DNA from: Myceligenerans salitolerans
GTDB lineage: Bacteria; Actinomycetota; Actinomycetes; Actinomycetales; Cellulomonadaceae
Direction of reading: 5' to 3'
NCBI RefSeq assembly: GCF_017349295.1
Contig: NZ_JAFMPK010000047.1
Span: 785,114 to 849,113, forward strand
DNA: 64,000 nt
The notes beneath the pieces were generated by a model, which worked only from the letters and a program-made list of their open reading frames with translations, was not told where the DNA came from and did not search any database. This document shows positions 35,414-44,458 of the stretch, piece by piece. Both the position numbers and the translations under genes were made by a program. Numbering within the stretch: the first letter of the stretch is position 1; each line of letters starts with the position of its first letter.

Positions 35414-35767
35414 CTAGGCGCTCCGCAGGATGGAGCTCAGTTTCTTGCCGCGGGCGAGCTCGTCGACCAGTTTGTCCATCCACCGGATCTGCTGCATCAG
35501 CGGGTCCTCGATCTCCTCGACGCGGACACCGCAGACCACGCCCTTGATCAAGGAGACGTTCGGGTTCATGGCGGGCGCCTCGGCGAAGAAGGTGCGCAGG
35601 TCCACCTCGGTGGCGATGGCCTTCTCGAGGCCGACGGCGTCGTAGCCGGTGAGCCAGCCGATGACCTGGTCCAGCTCCTCCTTGCTGCGTCCCTTCCGCT
35701 CCACCTTGGTCACGTACAGCGGATAGATGCCGGCGAAGCTCATACCGAAGATCCGATGTTCCGCCAT
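35414..35767 (-). CDS. DUF2200 family protein
   Basis: A 117-aa protein that matches the DUF2200 pattern: [40 protein letters not shown] at the N-terminus. The function is unknown, although the family is widespread in bacteria. The ATG at 35767 is used; ATG 35776 is three codons longer. Convergent with the response regulator gene. Confidence 0.87.
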   Translation of the reverse strand: MAEHRIFGMSFAGIYPLYVTKVERKGRSKEELDQVIGWLTGYDAVGLEKAIATEVDLRTFFAEAPAMNPNVSLIKGVVCGVRVEEIEDPLMQQIRWMDKLVDELARGKKLSSILRSA

Positions 35768-35839
35768 GGTGCGCATCCTACGGGTTCGGCGTGTACGGAC
35801 CGGTCGCGGACCGACTGTTCCGCCGAGACCGGCCGCCCG

Positions 35840-36700
35840 CTATTCCGTCGAGATGTACTGCACCTCGAACGGGAAGGGCAGCGGGCCGGTGCCGAGCTGG
35901 CCGGCGAGGGCCTCCGCCGACTCACGTGTGAACGACCCCGAGATCTCCGCCACTCCGGCGGTGATGACCGTGCCGGGCGGGATCGTCGGCGCCGACAGCA
36001 CCACGCCGTCGACCGTGATGGCGAGCTGGTTGCGTGGGCTCGTCTCCCCCTGCAAGCGCTCGGTGAGCTGACTGAGGGCCGTGGTCCCGGTCTCGTCGAA
36101 CTCGAGGATGACCGCCCAGGCCGCGGACTCGGGCGGGTACGACGCACTCGCCTCGACGACGGCGGCGCCGTCGACCTCGACCGGTCCGAGCAGGTACGTG
36201 CTGGTTCCGGCCGCGTCGCAGGCGATCAGTGGCAGGTCCGGATCCCCGGAACCGTCGGCGCCAGGGCGCTCGGCGGAGCAGTCGAAGTCCTCGAACTCCG
36301 CCACGACGCCGTCCGCGACACCGGGCACGTCCGGTGACACCGCCCCCGGGTCCGCACCATTCAGAGCGAGCACCGGCCGGAACGCCAGCTCTCCGGGTTC
36401 GGTCAACAGCGGGTGGTCGTCTTCCCCGACCGTGCCGATGACGTCCAGTGTGACCGTGCTCCCCTCGGCGACGGTGGTGTCCACCTGGCGCTCGTCCGTG
36501 TCGAGCCGTTCGGCCAGCACGTCGACGGCCTTGCTCATGGCCGCGGACGTCACCTCGCCGCCGTCGGCGGGCGCGGCCTTGAGCACGACCCGCGTGATCG
36601 GCTCTCCGGAGGGGTCCACCACGTAGTCCAGGGACCCGCACCCGGAGAGGGCGGGCACCAGGACACACATCATGATCACTGGCGTGGCTCGGCGAGTCAT
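35840..36700 (-). CDS. lipoprotein resembling the SecD P1 head domain, stand-alone
   Basis: A 286-aa lipoprotein. The signal MTRRATPVIMMCVLVPALSGCG has a lipobox cysteine near residue 21. The mature part follows the pattern of the SecD periplasmic P1/head domain: VVLKAAPADGGEVTSAAMSKAVDVLAERL, later LAITVDGVVLSAPTIPPGTVITAGVAEISGSFT and AEALAGQLGTGPLPFPFEV. No membrane helices of SecD follow. The ATG at 36700 overlaps the stop of a small upstream ORF (ATGA), so translation may be coupled to it. The role is unknown; it may have been recruited from SecDF. Confidence 0.8.
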   Translation of the reverse strand: MTRRATPVIMMCVLVPALSGCGSLDYVVDPSGEPITRVVLKAAPADGGEVTSAAMSKAVDVLAERLDTDERQVDTTVAEGSTVTLDVIGTVGEDDHPLLTEPGELAFRPVLALNGADPGAVSPDVPGVADGVVAEFEDFDCSAERPGADGSGDPDLPLIACDAAGTSTYLLGPVEVDGAAVVEASASYPPESAAWAVILEFDETGTTALSQLTERLQGETSPRNQLAITVDGVVLSAPTIPPGTVITAGVAEISGSFTRESAEALAGQLGTGPLPFPFEVQYISTE

Positions 36701-36846
36701 CGTCTCCCCCGTGGTCGGCAACGTCTGTCATCCGTGGAGCTCGGCGCAGGCCCGGTCGAGCGGGTGGCAGCCTTACACGATCGGACGAGCACGACCAGGA
36801 CGCTTCGGTAGGTCACGCGTCGTTCGACGCACCCGCCCCGTCCCAT
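36697..36846 (-). pseudogene. truncated paralog of the 43835-44458 membrane protein, now a leader-like ORF
   Basis: A 49-codon ORF starting MGRGGCVERRVTYRSVLVVL. It aligns with the N-terminus of the protein at 43835-44458 (MERRARYVELRVSYRSILVV), then diverges into unrelated residues. The DNA similarity extends upstream of the start (repeat A). Its stop overlaps the ATG of the SecD-like lipoprotein (ATGA). It may be a decayed copy whose start signals now feed the lipoprotein gene. Confidence 0.6.
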
Positions 36847-36933
36847 GGACGCGAGCGTACGCGCACGCCACCTGCCCGGGAAGGAAAGTCGGGGTGCGAG
36901 CCGGCCGGTCGCCAGTCGGCGTCACTCGGCCGG
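36792..36933. repeat. repeat A (partner at 44401-44542)
   Basis: About 140 bp similar to 44401-44542, by eye roughly three quarters identical. Shared blocks include GCTTCGGTA, GTTCGACG, CCATGGACGCGAG, GGGAAGGAAAGTCGG and GTCACTCGGCCGG. It covers the 5' end and upstream region of a membrane-protein gene. Confidence 0.75.
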
Positions 36934-36937
36934 TCGC

Positions 36938-38533
36938 TCAGTCGACGTCGGCCTCTCGGTCCGTCGCGGAGCTCCACGGCTCCAGCCGGGCCTTCGCGCC
37001 GTGGAGCAGGTCGATGCCCTCCGCGATGCCCTCGATGTCCGTGACGGGGAGCCGTACCGGTTCGTCGTCGCCGGGGAGCGTGACGAGCACGGCGGTGGTG
37101 AGGACCGCACCGCCCGCCGTGGAGCCCGCGCCCCACTGGATCATCGAGTCGGCCGACTCCCCCGGCCGCAGGACGACGGGCTCGCCCGCCTCCCCCACGG
37201 GTTCCAGCAGGATGTCGGGCGCCGACCCGTCCGCCGCGAGGAACGAGATCTCGGGGCGGCGGCCCAGCGCACAGGGCCCGTCCGACCGGTTCGTCGCCCG
37301 CACGCCGAGGTACCGCTGCCCGGTGGCGGCGTCGGTCCAGGGAAGCTCGAGCCGCACGACGTCGCTCGTGCATGCCGCGACACCCGCCACGCCGTCGGCC
37401 GCACCGTCACCGCCGCCGGCGCCGTCGGCCGTCCGGCCTGACACCCAGCCGGTCAGCGACGTCTCGCCGGTCTCGCCGATCCCCCACACCTTGTACCGGA
37501 CGGGGTACCCGAGCTGGTCGGCGTAGCCGACGGTGTCGAGCAGCTCGGCCACCGGGACGGGGTCGGCCTGGATGATCACCTCGAAGTACGGCAGGCCGGA
37601 GTTCTTGTGGGAGTCCGGGACGTAGATCGCGGTGGTGACGTCCTCGATGACCGCCACCTGCTCGATCATCGCCAGCCCGGCGTCCGGCGGGACCGCCTTC
37701 TCTGCGTCGTCCCGGTGCGAGGCGATCCATTCGCCCGGGCCGTCGGCGACGCGGAAGCTTCCGGCGGGCAGATGCAGCCGCCGCGCCTCGTCCGCGGCCG
37801 ACCGCAGGGTGCCAGGCTCGCTCACCAGGACGGCGCCGCGATCCGGTGTCAGTCCGACGTGCGTCACCCGACCGACCGGGTGCGCTCCCGCGATCAGCAC
37901 CACGGCGTCCGAGACCGGGTCGTCGCCCAGGCTCGCGTACGTGCCGGTGCCGTCGGCCGCGAGAACGTAGGTGACCACGATGTCCGCGCCTGAGCCGGGC
38001 ATCGTCGCCTCGAACGTGACCGGGCCGCGGTACACGTCGTCGGCCTGCACGACGGCGAGCGCCTCGTGCGCGACGGCCTGCGACTCCACGGGACCGGGCA
38101 GCGGGGTGGCGAGGTCGACGACGATCCCCGTGGCGCCGAGGCTCGGTTCGCCGTCGGCCACGTGCGTGGCGGCGACGCCGTCCACCCGCTCGACGGCGCG
38201 CAGCAGCGCGGTGACCTCCGGTCGCAGCGCCGCCGCCTCGGGCGGGAGGGACGGCCCCTGCGACACGACGGCGGGCAGGCTCCGGACATCCGTTGACGAC
38301 CCCTGCACGGCCTGCCATACGACGGCCGTCCCGATGAGCACCGCCAGGACGCCGGCCGACCACGCGACGACCCGGGTAGGGCGCCACGTACGCGGCTCGG
38401 GTTCCGGCGGCGCCGGGACGCGGGCCGCTTCTTCGTGCGGCGCGGGTGCGCTCCTCGGGCTGTCGGTCGAACCGGGCCCGTAGGCGGGCGTCGACCGGTC
38501 CGGCGCGTCTGGGGAGTCGTCCACGTCGCGCAC
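36938..38533 (-). CDS. membrane-anchored protein with C-terminal DUF4232 domain
   Basis: A 531-aa protein. The cytoplasmic N-terminus is Pro/Glu-rich; one membrane helix follows at about residues 55-74 (VVAWSAGVLAVLIGTAVVW). The extracellular part has a repeated alpha/beta region (about 80-370) and a C-terminal DUF4232-type beta domain (about 390-525) with two cysteines (AACTSDVVRLEL, GPCALGRRPEI) in the expected spacing. The start is GTG 38533. Function unknown. The stop codon lies directly beside repeat A. Confidence 0.78.
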   Translation of the reverse strand: MRDVDDSPDAPDRSTPAYGPGSTDSPRSAPAPHEEAARVPAPPEPEPRTWRPTRVVAWSAGVLAVLIGTAVVWQAVQGSSTDVRSLPAVVSQGPSLPPEAAALRPEVTALLRAVERVDGVAATHVADGEPSLGATGIVVDLATPLPGPVESQAVAHEALAVVQADDVYRGPVTFEATMPGSGADIVVTYVLAADGTGTYASLGDDPVSDAVVLIAGAHPVGRVTHVGLTPDRGAVLVSEPGTLRSAADEARRLHLPAGSFRVADGPGEWIASHRDDAEKAVPPDAGLAMIEQVAVIEDVTTAIYVPDSHKNSGLPYFEVIIQADPVPVAELLDTVGYADQLGYPVRYKVWGIGETGETSLTGWVSGRTADGAGGGDGAADGVAGVAACTSDVVRLELPWTDAATGQRYLGVRATNRSDGPCALGRRPEISFLAADGSAPDILLEPVGEAGEPVVLRPGESADSMIQWGAGSTAGGAVLTTAVLVTLPGDDEPVRLPVTDIEGIAEGIDLLHGAKARLEPWSSATDREADVD

Positions 38534-38694
38534 GGTATCCGAGCGCAGGCCGCCGGCATCGGCCGCTCTGCCGGCCCGACCGCCATCTTGGCCGGCACTT
38601 CAAGACTCCTCCGCACGAGGATCACGTCCCGACCCGACCCGCTGCGTCGCCGACCGCGCGCCTGGGGCGATGCGGTCGGCTGGTTGTCGACCCA

Positions 38695-38757
38695 GGTCGG
38701 TCCGATGTCGAGCGGTCGGTCCCTCGGGGGACCGACCGCATTGACATCGGACCGACC
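38695..38757. terminator. long imperfect hairpin, terminator or repeat element
   Basis: The left half (GGTCGGTCCGATGTC, then GCGGTCGGTCCC) pairs with the right half (GGGACCGACCGC, then GACATCGGACCGACC) around a TCGG loop, giving 27 bp with one small bulge (GA against ATT). Further GTCGGACCGACC copies lie next to it. It follows the exonuclease stop codon in the direction of transcription. Confidence 0.7.
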
Positions 38758-38811
38758 ACTCGACGTCGGACCGACCGCATGACCCCCCTCACGCGGGAGG
38801 TGCTGCGGCAT

Positions 38812-40167
38812 CTACAGCATGCCGATCATCCGGTCGAACCCGTCCTCGCTCACCACTGTGATGCCGTAGGCCTCCGCCTTGCGGGCCTTGGTCGAGAGCG
38901 AGTCCGGGTCGGCCGCGACGACCAGACGCACCTTCTTGGTCACGGCCGGGTGCGGCACCAGCCCAGCGGCCCGGGCGCGCCGCTCCCACACGTCACGCGG
39001 CTCACGCATCGCGCCGGTGAAGACGATGTGGTCGCCCGGCGCGAGATGCGGGCGCCGAGCCACGACACCACCCGGCTCACCGTCAGCCGTCGTACCGCGC
39101 CCGATGTCCGGCGTCACAACCCGCCCCGTGCCCGACACCGTCCCGCGCCCGGCGTCCGACGCCGTCCCGCGCCCTCCGTCGGTCATGGTTCCCGGTCTGA
39201 CGTCCGACGCCGTCCCGTGTGCCTCGGCCAGAACGCGGTCTGCCTCGGCGGCGGGAACCTGGAGCATCGCGGCCACCGCACGGAGGTCGGCTCGCTCCTC
39301 GTCGGTGAGCACGCCGTCGGCCCAGGCCGTCCCCGCGAGCGCCGCGAGGTATTCGCGGTGCAGCGCGTCGGCCTCTGCGCGTCCGATGCCGGCCGCGGCG
39401 CAGTACGCCCCGAGCTGGTCGTGCTCACGGGCGGAGATGTACCGGTCGAGGAGTGCCCGGTCCACCAGTTCGAGGTACTCCTCCTTCACCCAGGTGGTGA
39501 TCGGCCGGTTCCGGACCGTCGCCAGCCGGGCGAGGAAGTGGGTGTCCCGCGTGGTCGCCACACCCCGGGCGACCGAGGTCACGGACCCGGCCGGGATCTC
39601 GGGCCAGGGCGTGGTCAGCGCCAGTTCGACGACGTCGTCCCAGCCCGGCACCGTGCGGCGTGACCCGCGGTCGAGGAACACGCGCAGCAGCCCGGCGGCG
39701 GCGAGGGCGTCGGACATGGCCTCGTGGGCGTTGCGCAGTTCGACGCCGTGGTGGTCGCAGCTGCCGGCGAGCGACCGTGGTGCGCGCGGCGAGAGGAGTG
39801 ATCCGGTGCGCATGGTGCACAGTGTCGTCGGCTCGATCAGCGGGACGTCGAGGCCTTGGCGTGCGAACTCGTGCCAGACGAAGCGCCGGTCGAACTGCGC
39901 GTTGTGTGCGACGAACGCCCTGCCCCGCAGCAGCCGGGCCACGTGTCCGGCGATCTCGCCGAACGGCGGGGCGTGCCGCACGTCGGCCGCCCTGATGCCG
40001 TGGATGTCCTGGCGGCCGAGGTCGCGGCCCGGGTTGATGAGCGTCGACCAGGTCTCCTCGACGACGCCGTCGGGCGCCACCTGCACGACGGCGATCTCCA
40101 CCACCCGGTCATGCCCTTCCGGGATCAGCCCGGTGGTCTCGACGTCGACGACGGCGTATCCGCTCAC
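38812..40167 (-). CDS. DEDDh exonuclease with TerB-like and C-terminal BRCT domains
   Basis: A 451-aa nuclease. The N-terminal DnaQ-like exonuclease (residues 1-165) has the full DEDDh set: VVDVETTGL (D, E), FVAHNAQFDRRF (D) and NAHEAMSDALAAA (H, D). The middle (about 230-310) resembles TerB-like helical domains (AGTAWADGVLTDEERADLRAVAAML). A low-complexity linker of GTxxD/GRGT repeats (about 315-365) leads to a BRCT domain (HIVFTGAMREPRDVWERRARAAGL, about 375-451). The architecture suggests 3'-5' nucleolytic processing at nicks or ends. Repeat B lies directly upstream. Confidence 0.87.
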   Translation of the reverse strand: MSGYAVVDVETTGLIPEGHDRVVEIAVVQVAPDGVVEETWSTLINPGRDLGRQDIHGIRAADVRHAPPFGEIAGHVARLLRGRAFVAHNAQFDRRFVWHEFARQGLDVPLIEPTTLCTMRTGSLLSPRAPRSLAGSCDHHGVELRNAHEAMSDALAAAGLLRVFLDRGSRRTVPGWDDVVELALTTPWPEIPAGSVTSVARGVATTRDTHFLARLATVRNRPITTWVKEEYLELVDRALLDRYISAREHDQLGAYCAAAGIGRAEADALHREYLAALAGTAWADGVLTDEERADLRAVAAMLQVPAAEADRVLAEAHGTASDVRPGTMTDGGRGTASDAGRGTVSGTGRVVTPDIGRGTTADGEPGGVVARRPHLAPGDHIVFTGAMREPRDVWERRARAAGLVPHPAVTKKVRLVVAADPDSLSTKARKAEAYGITVVSEDGFDRMIGML

Positions 40168-40205
40168 TCCAGCCTCTCATCCCTGCTCAGCGGACCGAAT
40201 GGGGG

Positions 40206-40254
40206 CAATCGTGGCACGTGGGGCGATGGACCGGAACGGGAAACGCGGGTGAAC
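40206..40254. repeat. repeat B (partner at 46219-46267)
   Basis: 49 bp aligning without gaps to 46219-46267 with 40 identical positions by hand count. It starts CAATCGTGGCACG and ends GCGGGTGAAC. It lies 39 bp upstream of the exonuclease ATG, in promoter position. Confidence 0.8.
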
Positions 40255-40308
40255 CCGCGCACGGCTTCGGCGGCCCGACGGCGTCCGCGCGCCGGCACGG
40301 TCCACTGG

Positions 40309-43161
40309 TCAGGGGTGGGTGCCGATGACCGACAGGACGGCCCACCGGTACAGCGGCTCCCCGGCGTACCGTCCGGTGCGGTATCCGTCGCGGAGGGTGC
40401 GGCACAGCACCGCCGGCGCGTCGCCGTCGTGCGCGAGTTCCGTGTAGACCTGTCTGAGCACGTCGGTCGCCGGACCTTCGTAGGCGTCCAGCTCGAACGC
40501 GGAGGACACCACCTGCTCGACGCCCGCGGTCAGGGCTGCGAGCGCGAGGCCCAGAGGTTCGTGGGGGTCCTCGCCGTGGGGGTACCCGCTGTGGCAGGAG
40601 GCGAGGGACAGGAATCGCGGTGGGACGCTGTCGCCGTCGAGGTAGTCGGAAGCGGACAGCACGGGCCGGTTTCCGTCGACCACGGCCTGCGCCAGGCCGG
40701 GTTCCCTGTTCCCGTGCGCCGCCAGGACCGCTGTCCGGTAGCGGTGACCGCCGCGGACGAAGGCCTCGCGAACGTCCTCGGGCCGGTCGAGCCGCACGGT
40801 GCTCCCGGCGTGGTGCCGCAGCGCGTCGATCTCGGGCGCGACGATTCCCGCGTCACGGGCTCTCCAGGACACCGCGCCGATGCCGCATGCCGTGCCGGCC
40901 GGGGCGCGGGTGGTGGTGACCTCGACGAGGAACCGGAGCGAGGGTGCGAGGACCAGGTCCGCCGCCTCGACCAGCACCGCGGAGCCGTCGTCGACGAGGG
41001 GTACCCCCGCGAACGGCACCGCCCACAGCCACGAGGTCGGCACGACGACCAGTTTGATCGGCGTGGACGCCGCCCGTGCCGCCGCAGTGAACGCCGGGGG
41101 CAGCAGCCGTCGTACCGGGTGCAGGTCGGAACCGGTCAGGTCCACGCGGTCCAGCAGGCCTTGGGAATCAGGTCGGACGAGCGTGTCACGCAGGGAGGCC
41201 AGTTCGTCGTCGACCTCGGTGACGGTGACCGCGCCGTCTCCGTCGGCGGGCCGCCAGACGACGATGACCGTCTCACGGTCGCCGTCGGGCACGGTGACCA
41301 GCGCCAGGATGTCGTTCCGGACCGCGGTGACCGCGTCCCAGTCCACGGGGACGGCGCCGACGGCGGCGGCGAACAGGTCGGAGGTACGCCGTCCCAGCTC
41401 GGCGTAGAGGCTCTCCAGCCGCGCGGCCAGCACCTCTGGGGCGAGCACCGCCAGTTCCTCGGCCGCCGCGACGGACCGGACGCCGGGGCTCGCGTTCAGC
41501 AGCGCCGTGTTCGTGTCATCGATCCGGGCGAGGAGGTCCCGAACGTCCTCGGGCAGCTGCTGGGTGCCGCTGCGCAGCAGTCCGGCAAGCCGCTCCGTGC
41601 GCAGGCGTTCGACGAGTTCGAGCACGAGGTCCGCGTCACCCAGACGGGCGGCCAGGACCGCGGCCCGCTCGTAGTGCGACCGCACCACCGCGCCGATGTT
41701 GCCGCGGGCCGGCCCCACGGCGACCGCCGCCCGGATCGCCTCCGCGTGGCGCAGCATGGAGCGGATCGCGTCGAGCGCGCCGCCGGCGTCTCCCGCGGCG
41801 ACGGCGACCTCCGCCTGGCACGCCGTCGCGGCCACGGCCATCACCGTCGACCCGCACGCCAGCGCGTCGGCCTCCGCCTGGGCGTAGGCGGTTCGCGCGT
41901 CCGCCCACCTGTGCGACGTCCGGAGGGCCTCCCCCACGACGAGGCGCCGCAGGGCCGCGTCGAACCGGTTGCCGACGGCGGTCATGTGCGGTGTCGGAGG
42001 CTTCCCCGCGGCCATCAGGTCGAGCACGCCGAGGTGCCACTCGATGCTGCGCCGCCCCGGTTCGAGTCCCGCGTCACGGTACGCCGACGCCGCCCGGCGC
42101 AGATTCCGCCGGGTGTCACGGAGGGCGGCGATCAGGCGGGGCGTGCGCCGCACCATGCGCATCGCCCCGGAACCGCCTCCGCGTGCCAGTTCGAGGCGCG
42201 CCCGCGCCTTGTGGTAGTTGCCCGTGCTGACGCGGTTGCCGCCGACGAGCGTGTACAGCCGCAGGTACTCGTCGAGCTCCGCCTGCGCACGGTCGAACTC
42301 CCCTGCCGCCAGGTGCAGGTGCGCGAGCGGCAGCAGCATCTCGGCCCGGGTGATCGGATCGGTCGCACGGTCGATCTCCTCGCGCAGCATCGTCTCGGCG
42401 GCGCGCCAGCGTGAACTGTCCGGTGCGGCCGCACGCTGGAGGAAGTTCCCGAGATAGATCACGCTCAGCTGTTCGAGGTCGTAGGAGCCGATCTCGACCG
42501 CGCTCGCCCGCACCTCGTGCAGCACCCCGATCGCCCGGTCCTCGTCACCGCCCGCCTGCCGGGCGCGGGCCACGAGGACATCCGCCAGCCCCGCGAGATA
42601 CCGGTCACCGGTGTTCCGGTGGGTCTCGGACGCCTCCCGGGCGAACCGGAGCGCCGCGTCGTGCTCGCCGCCGAGCAGCGCCCAGGCCGCCCGTTCGCGC
42701 CGCAGGTCCGCCAGCAGGTCCACGTCGACGACGTCGACGGCGGTTCGCTGGGCGACGTCGAGCGCCGCACGCCCCCGCCGCCCGACCGTCATCCGCTCGC
42801 AGCGGGCGACCCCGAGCTGCGCCGCGAGGCGCCCGTCCCGGTCACCGGTCGCCTCCCACGCCCGGTCGGCAGCACGGAAGGCCGCGACGGCGCGCGGCAG
42901 GTCGCCGTCGTTCCACCGCACGTTGCCCTCGGCCAGCCACAGGAGCGGTCGCACCGGCCCGTCGGCGCGGGCGTCACCGAGCACCCGCAGGGCCTCGGCG
43001 AGCCGTGCCCGCCGCCGGAGCACCTCGGCCAGCCGGACCGCCCCGGCCCCGGTGGCGGGAGGCCGCAGCGTGCGCTCCGCTGCGGCAAGATCGGACCCCG
43101 CCAGGGCCCAGCCCGACCCGGGAGGACCGGAACCCGCCGGCGCGAGGCCGGGGTACCTCAC
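40309..43161 (-). CDS. TPR-CHAT caspase-like protease
   Basis: A 950-aa protein. The first 650 residues are helical repeats of TPR type (RLAEVLRRRARLAEALRVLGDARA, AEGNVRWNDGDLPRAVAAFRAADRAW and more). The C-terminal 250 residues are a CHAT domain with the catalytic His about 816 (AVLAAHGNREPG) and Cys about 856 (LSLASCHSGYPHGED). CHAT proteases are separase/caspase relatives; some cleave partner proteins on activation in phage defence (craspase, gasdermin-linked systems). The GTG start overlaps the stop of the partner gene (GTGA). Activation by the partner is inferred. Confidence 0.88.
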   Translation of the reverse strand: MRYPGLAPAGSGPPGSGWALAGSDLAAAERTLRPPATGAGAVRLAEVLRRRARLAEALRVLGDARADGPVRPLLWLAEGNVRWNDGDLPRAVAAFRAADRAWEATGDRDGRLAAQLGVARCERMTVGRRGRAALDVAQRTAVDVVDVDLLADLRRERAAWALLGGEHDAALRFAREASETHRNTGDRYLAGLADVLVARARQAGGDEDRAIGVLHEVRASAVEIGSYDLEQLSVIYLGNFLQRAAAPDSSRWRAAETMLREEIDRATDPITRAEMLLPLAHLHLAAGEFDRAQAELDEYLRLYTLVGGNRVSTGNYHKARARLELARGGGSGAMRMVRRTPRLIAALRDTRRNLRRAASAYRDAGLEPGRRSIEWHLGVLDLMAAGKPPTPHMTAVGNRFDAALRRLVVGEALRTSHRWADARTAYAQAEADALACGSTVMAVAATACQAEVAVAAGDAGGALDAIRSMLRHAEAIRAAVAVGPARGNIGAVVRSHYERAAVLAARLGDADLVLELVERLRTERLAGLLRSGTQQLPEDVRDLLARIDDTNTALLNASPGVRSVAAAEELAVLAPEVLAARLESLYAELGRRTSDLFAAAVGAVPVDWDAVTAVRNDILALVTVPDGDRETVIVVWRPADGDGAVTVTEVDDELASLRDTLVRPDSQGLLDRVDLTGSDLHPVRRLLPPAFTAAARAASTPIKLVVVPTSWLWAVPFAGVPLVDDGSAVLVEAADLVLAPSLRFLVEVTTTRAPAGTACGIGAVSWRARDAGIVAPEIDALRHHAGSTVRLDRPEDVREAFVRGGHRYRTAVLAAHGNREPGLAQAVVDGNRPVLSASDYLDGDSVPPRFLSLASCHSGYPHGEDPHEPLGLALAALTAGVEQVVSSAFELDAYEGPATDVLRQVYTELAHDGDAPAVLCRTLRDGYRTGRYAGEPLYRWAVLSVIGTHP

Positions 43162-43622
43162 GGGCCGTCGACCTCCACCGATGCCCGACCGTCCACGCTC
43201 TCCCTGGCCAGCCGGGCGACCTCCTGCGCGCCCTTGCCGGTCATCCCGGTGAGCGCGTCGACGACGACCTTGACGACCTCGAGCGTCTGGCTCGGAAGCT
43301 CGTGCACGTGCACCGTCACGGTGCCGTCGACCGCACGGACCACCACGTACCCGTAGGCCAGCCCGGGGTCGCGGTAGGCGACCCGTTCCGCCTCGGGTCT
43401 CAGGTCGATGACCTGCCCGCCCCGGAGCCGGTCGTGCCAGCGCTCGACGACGAACGACACCGTGGCCGCCGCCCCGATGAGCGCCACGAGCAGCATCGCG
43501 TCGGGCGTGCGGACGCCGACCCGCTCCATGGTGACGCCCTGCTCCTGGCAGAGCGCCCGCAGGTATCGCTCGCCCGCCTCGTCGACCACGTCGACCGACC
43601 GGCGAACCGTCTCCGATCCCAT
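43158..43622 (-). CDS. one-TM partner protein of the TPR-CHAT protease
   Basis: A 154-aa protein of unknown family. The N-terminal part is helical and charged (RRSVDVVDEAGERYLRAL), one hydrophobic segment follows (PDAMLLVALIGAAATVSFVV, about residues 40-59), then a beta/alpha domain (YGYVVVRAVDGTVTVHVHELP) and a helix with GMTGKGAQEVARLARES. It overlaps the CHAT gene by four bases. A membrane-anchored sensor or a substrate of the protease are both possible; the sequence does not decide. Confidence 0.72.
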   Translation of the reverse strand: MGSETVRRSVDVVDEAGERYLRALCQEQGVTMERVGVRTPDAMLLVALIGAAATVSFVVERWHDRLRGGQVIDLRPEAERVAYRDPGLAYGYVVVRAVDGTVTVHVHELPSQTLEVVKVVVDALTGMTGKGAQEVARLARESVDGRASVEVDGP

Positions 43623-43834
43623 CTGTCACAGCCCTTCCTGCCCGATGCCGCGATCAGCCGCGCCCGCGGACGGTGAACCACCTCAGCCAGGACAACCTAC
43701 CCGGGCGCCCCCGTGAACCCCGGTAGGCTCCCCGCTCGAGCGTGACGACGTCGTCCCTGATCACCAAGGTGAACTGGTCGCACCTGTCCCACGCCTGCAC
43801 GGAGGCCCATGTCCTCGTCTGGGAACAGCGGCAG

Positions 43835-44458
43835 CTATCTGAGTTCGGCGCAGACCTCGTCGAGCGCGGCCTCCAGGCGATCCCCGTCGAACCTGCTGCC
43901 GGTCATCCAGATCGGGTGGTAGAGCTCGATCTCCGTCTCCTGCGCCACACCCAGCGACGACACCATCACCGGCGCGGTCGTGATACCCACGAAGGAACCC
44001 GGCTCCATCGGCGCATCCGGGAACGGATCCGCGATCCACATCGTCACCTCACGGCCCGGCGGAATCACCACGCGGTCGGAGGTCTCCCCGTCGTCGGGGG
44101 CGCCGTCCCGTGGGTTCGGAAACATCACGTCGTCCCGGGGGTGCTCGGCCAGCCTCCCGAAGCGGAACTTCTCGGGTTCCCTGCTGGCCACCTCGACCGG
44201 CCATCGACCGCGGTTGCGCACCATCTGCACCGCCAGGATGTCCTCGTCGCGGTCGTACACGACGCTGTCCTCGACACTCGGACCACAGCCGCTCAGATCC
44301 GCCCCGTGACCGAAGTGCGCTCCAGAGCCCGACGTCACGGCCTGCCGGGTCTCCGCCAGCCACGTGGTCACCAGGGCGACAACGGCGGCGGCCGCGAGCA
44401 CGACGAGGATGCTTCGGTAACTGACGCGTAGTTCGACGTATCTGGCCCGTCGTTCCAT
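43835..44458 (-). CDS. hypothetical membrane-anchored protein
   Basis: A 207-aa protein. The N-terminus MERRARYVELRVSYRS is followed by one membrane helix (ILVVLAAAAVVALVTTWLA, about residues 17-35) and an extracellular beta-rich domain (VVYDRDEDILAVQMVRNRGRWPVEV, ELYHPIWMTGS). No family recognised. The ATG at 44458 and its upstream region form repeat A', similar to a truncated copy at 36697-36846. The surrounding genes are defence-like, but nothing in this protein itself indicates that role. Confidence 0.7.
   Translation of the reverse strand: MERRARYVELRVSYRSILVVLAAAAVVALVTTWLAETRQAVTSGSGAHFGHGADLSGCGPSVEDSVVYDRDEDILAVQMVRNRGRWPVEVASREPEKFRFGRLAEHPRDDVMFPNPRDGAPDDGETSDRVVIPPGREVTMWIADPFPDAPMEPGSFVGITTAPVMVSSLGVAQETEIELYHPIWMTGSRFDGDRLEAALDEVCAELR

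Noticed and set aside
43742..43834. Small plus-strand ORF beginning MTTSSLITKVNWSHLSHACT
   Set aside because: It continues as an antisense shadow through the 43835-44458 gene, with no ribosome binding site or independent support.
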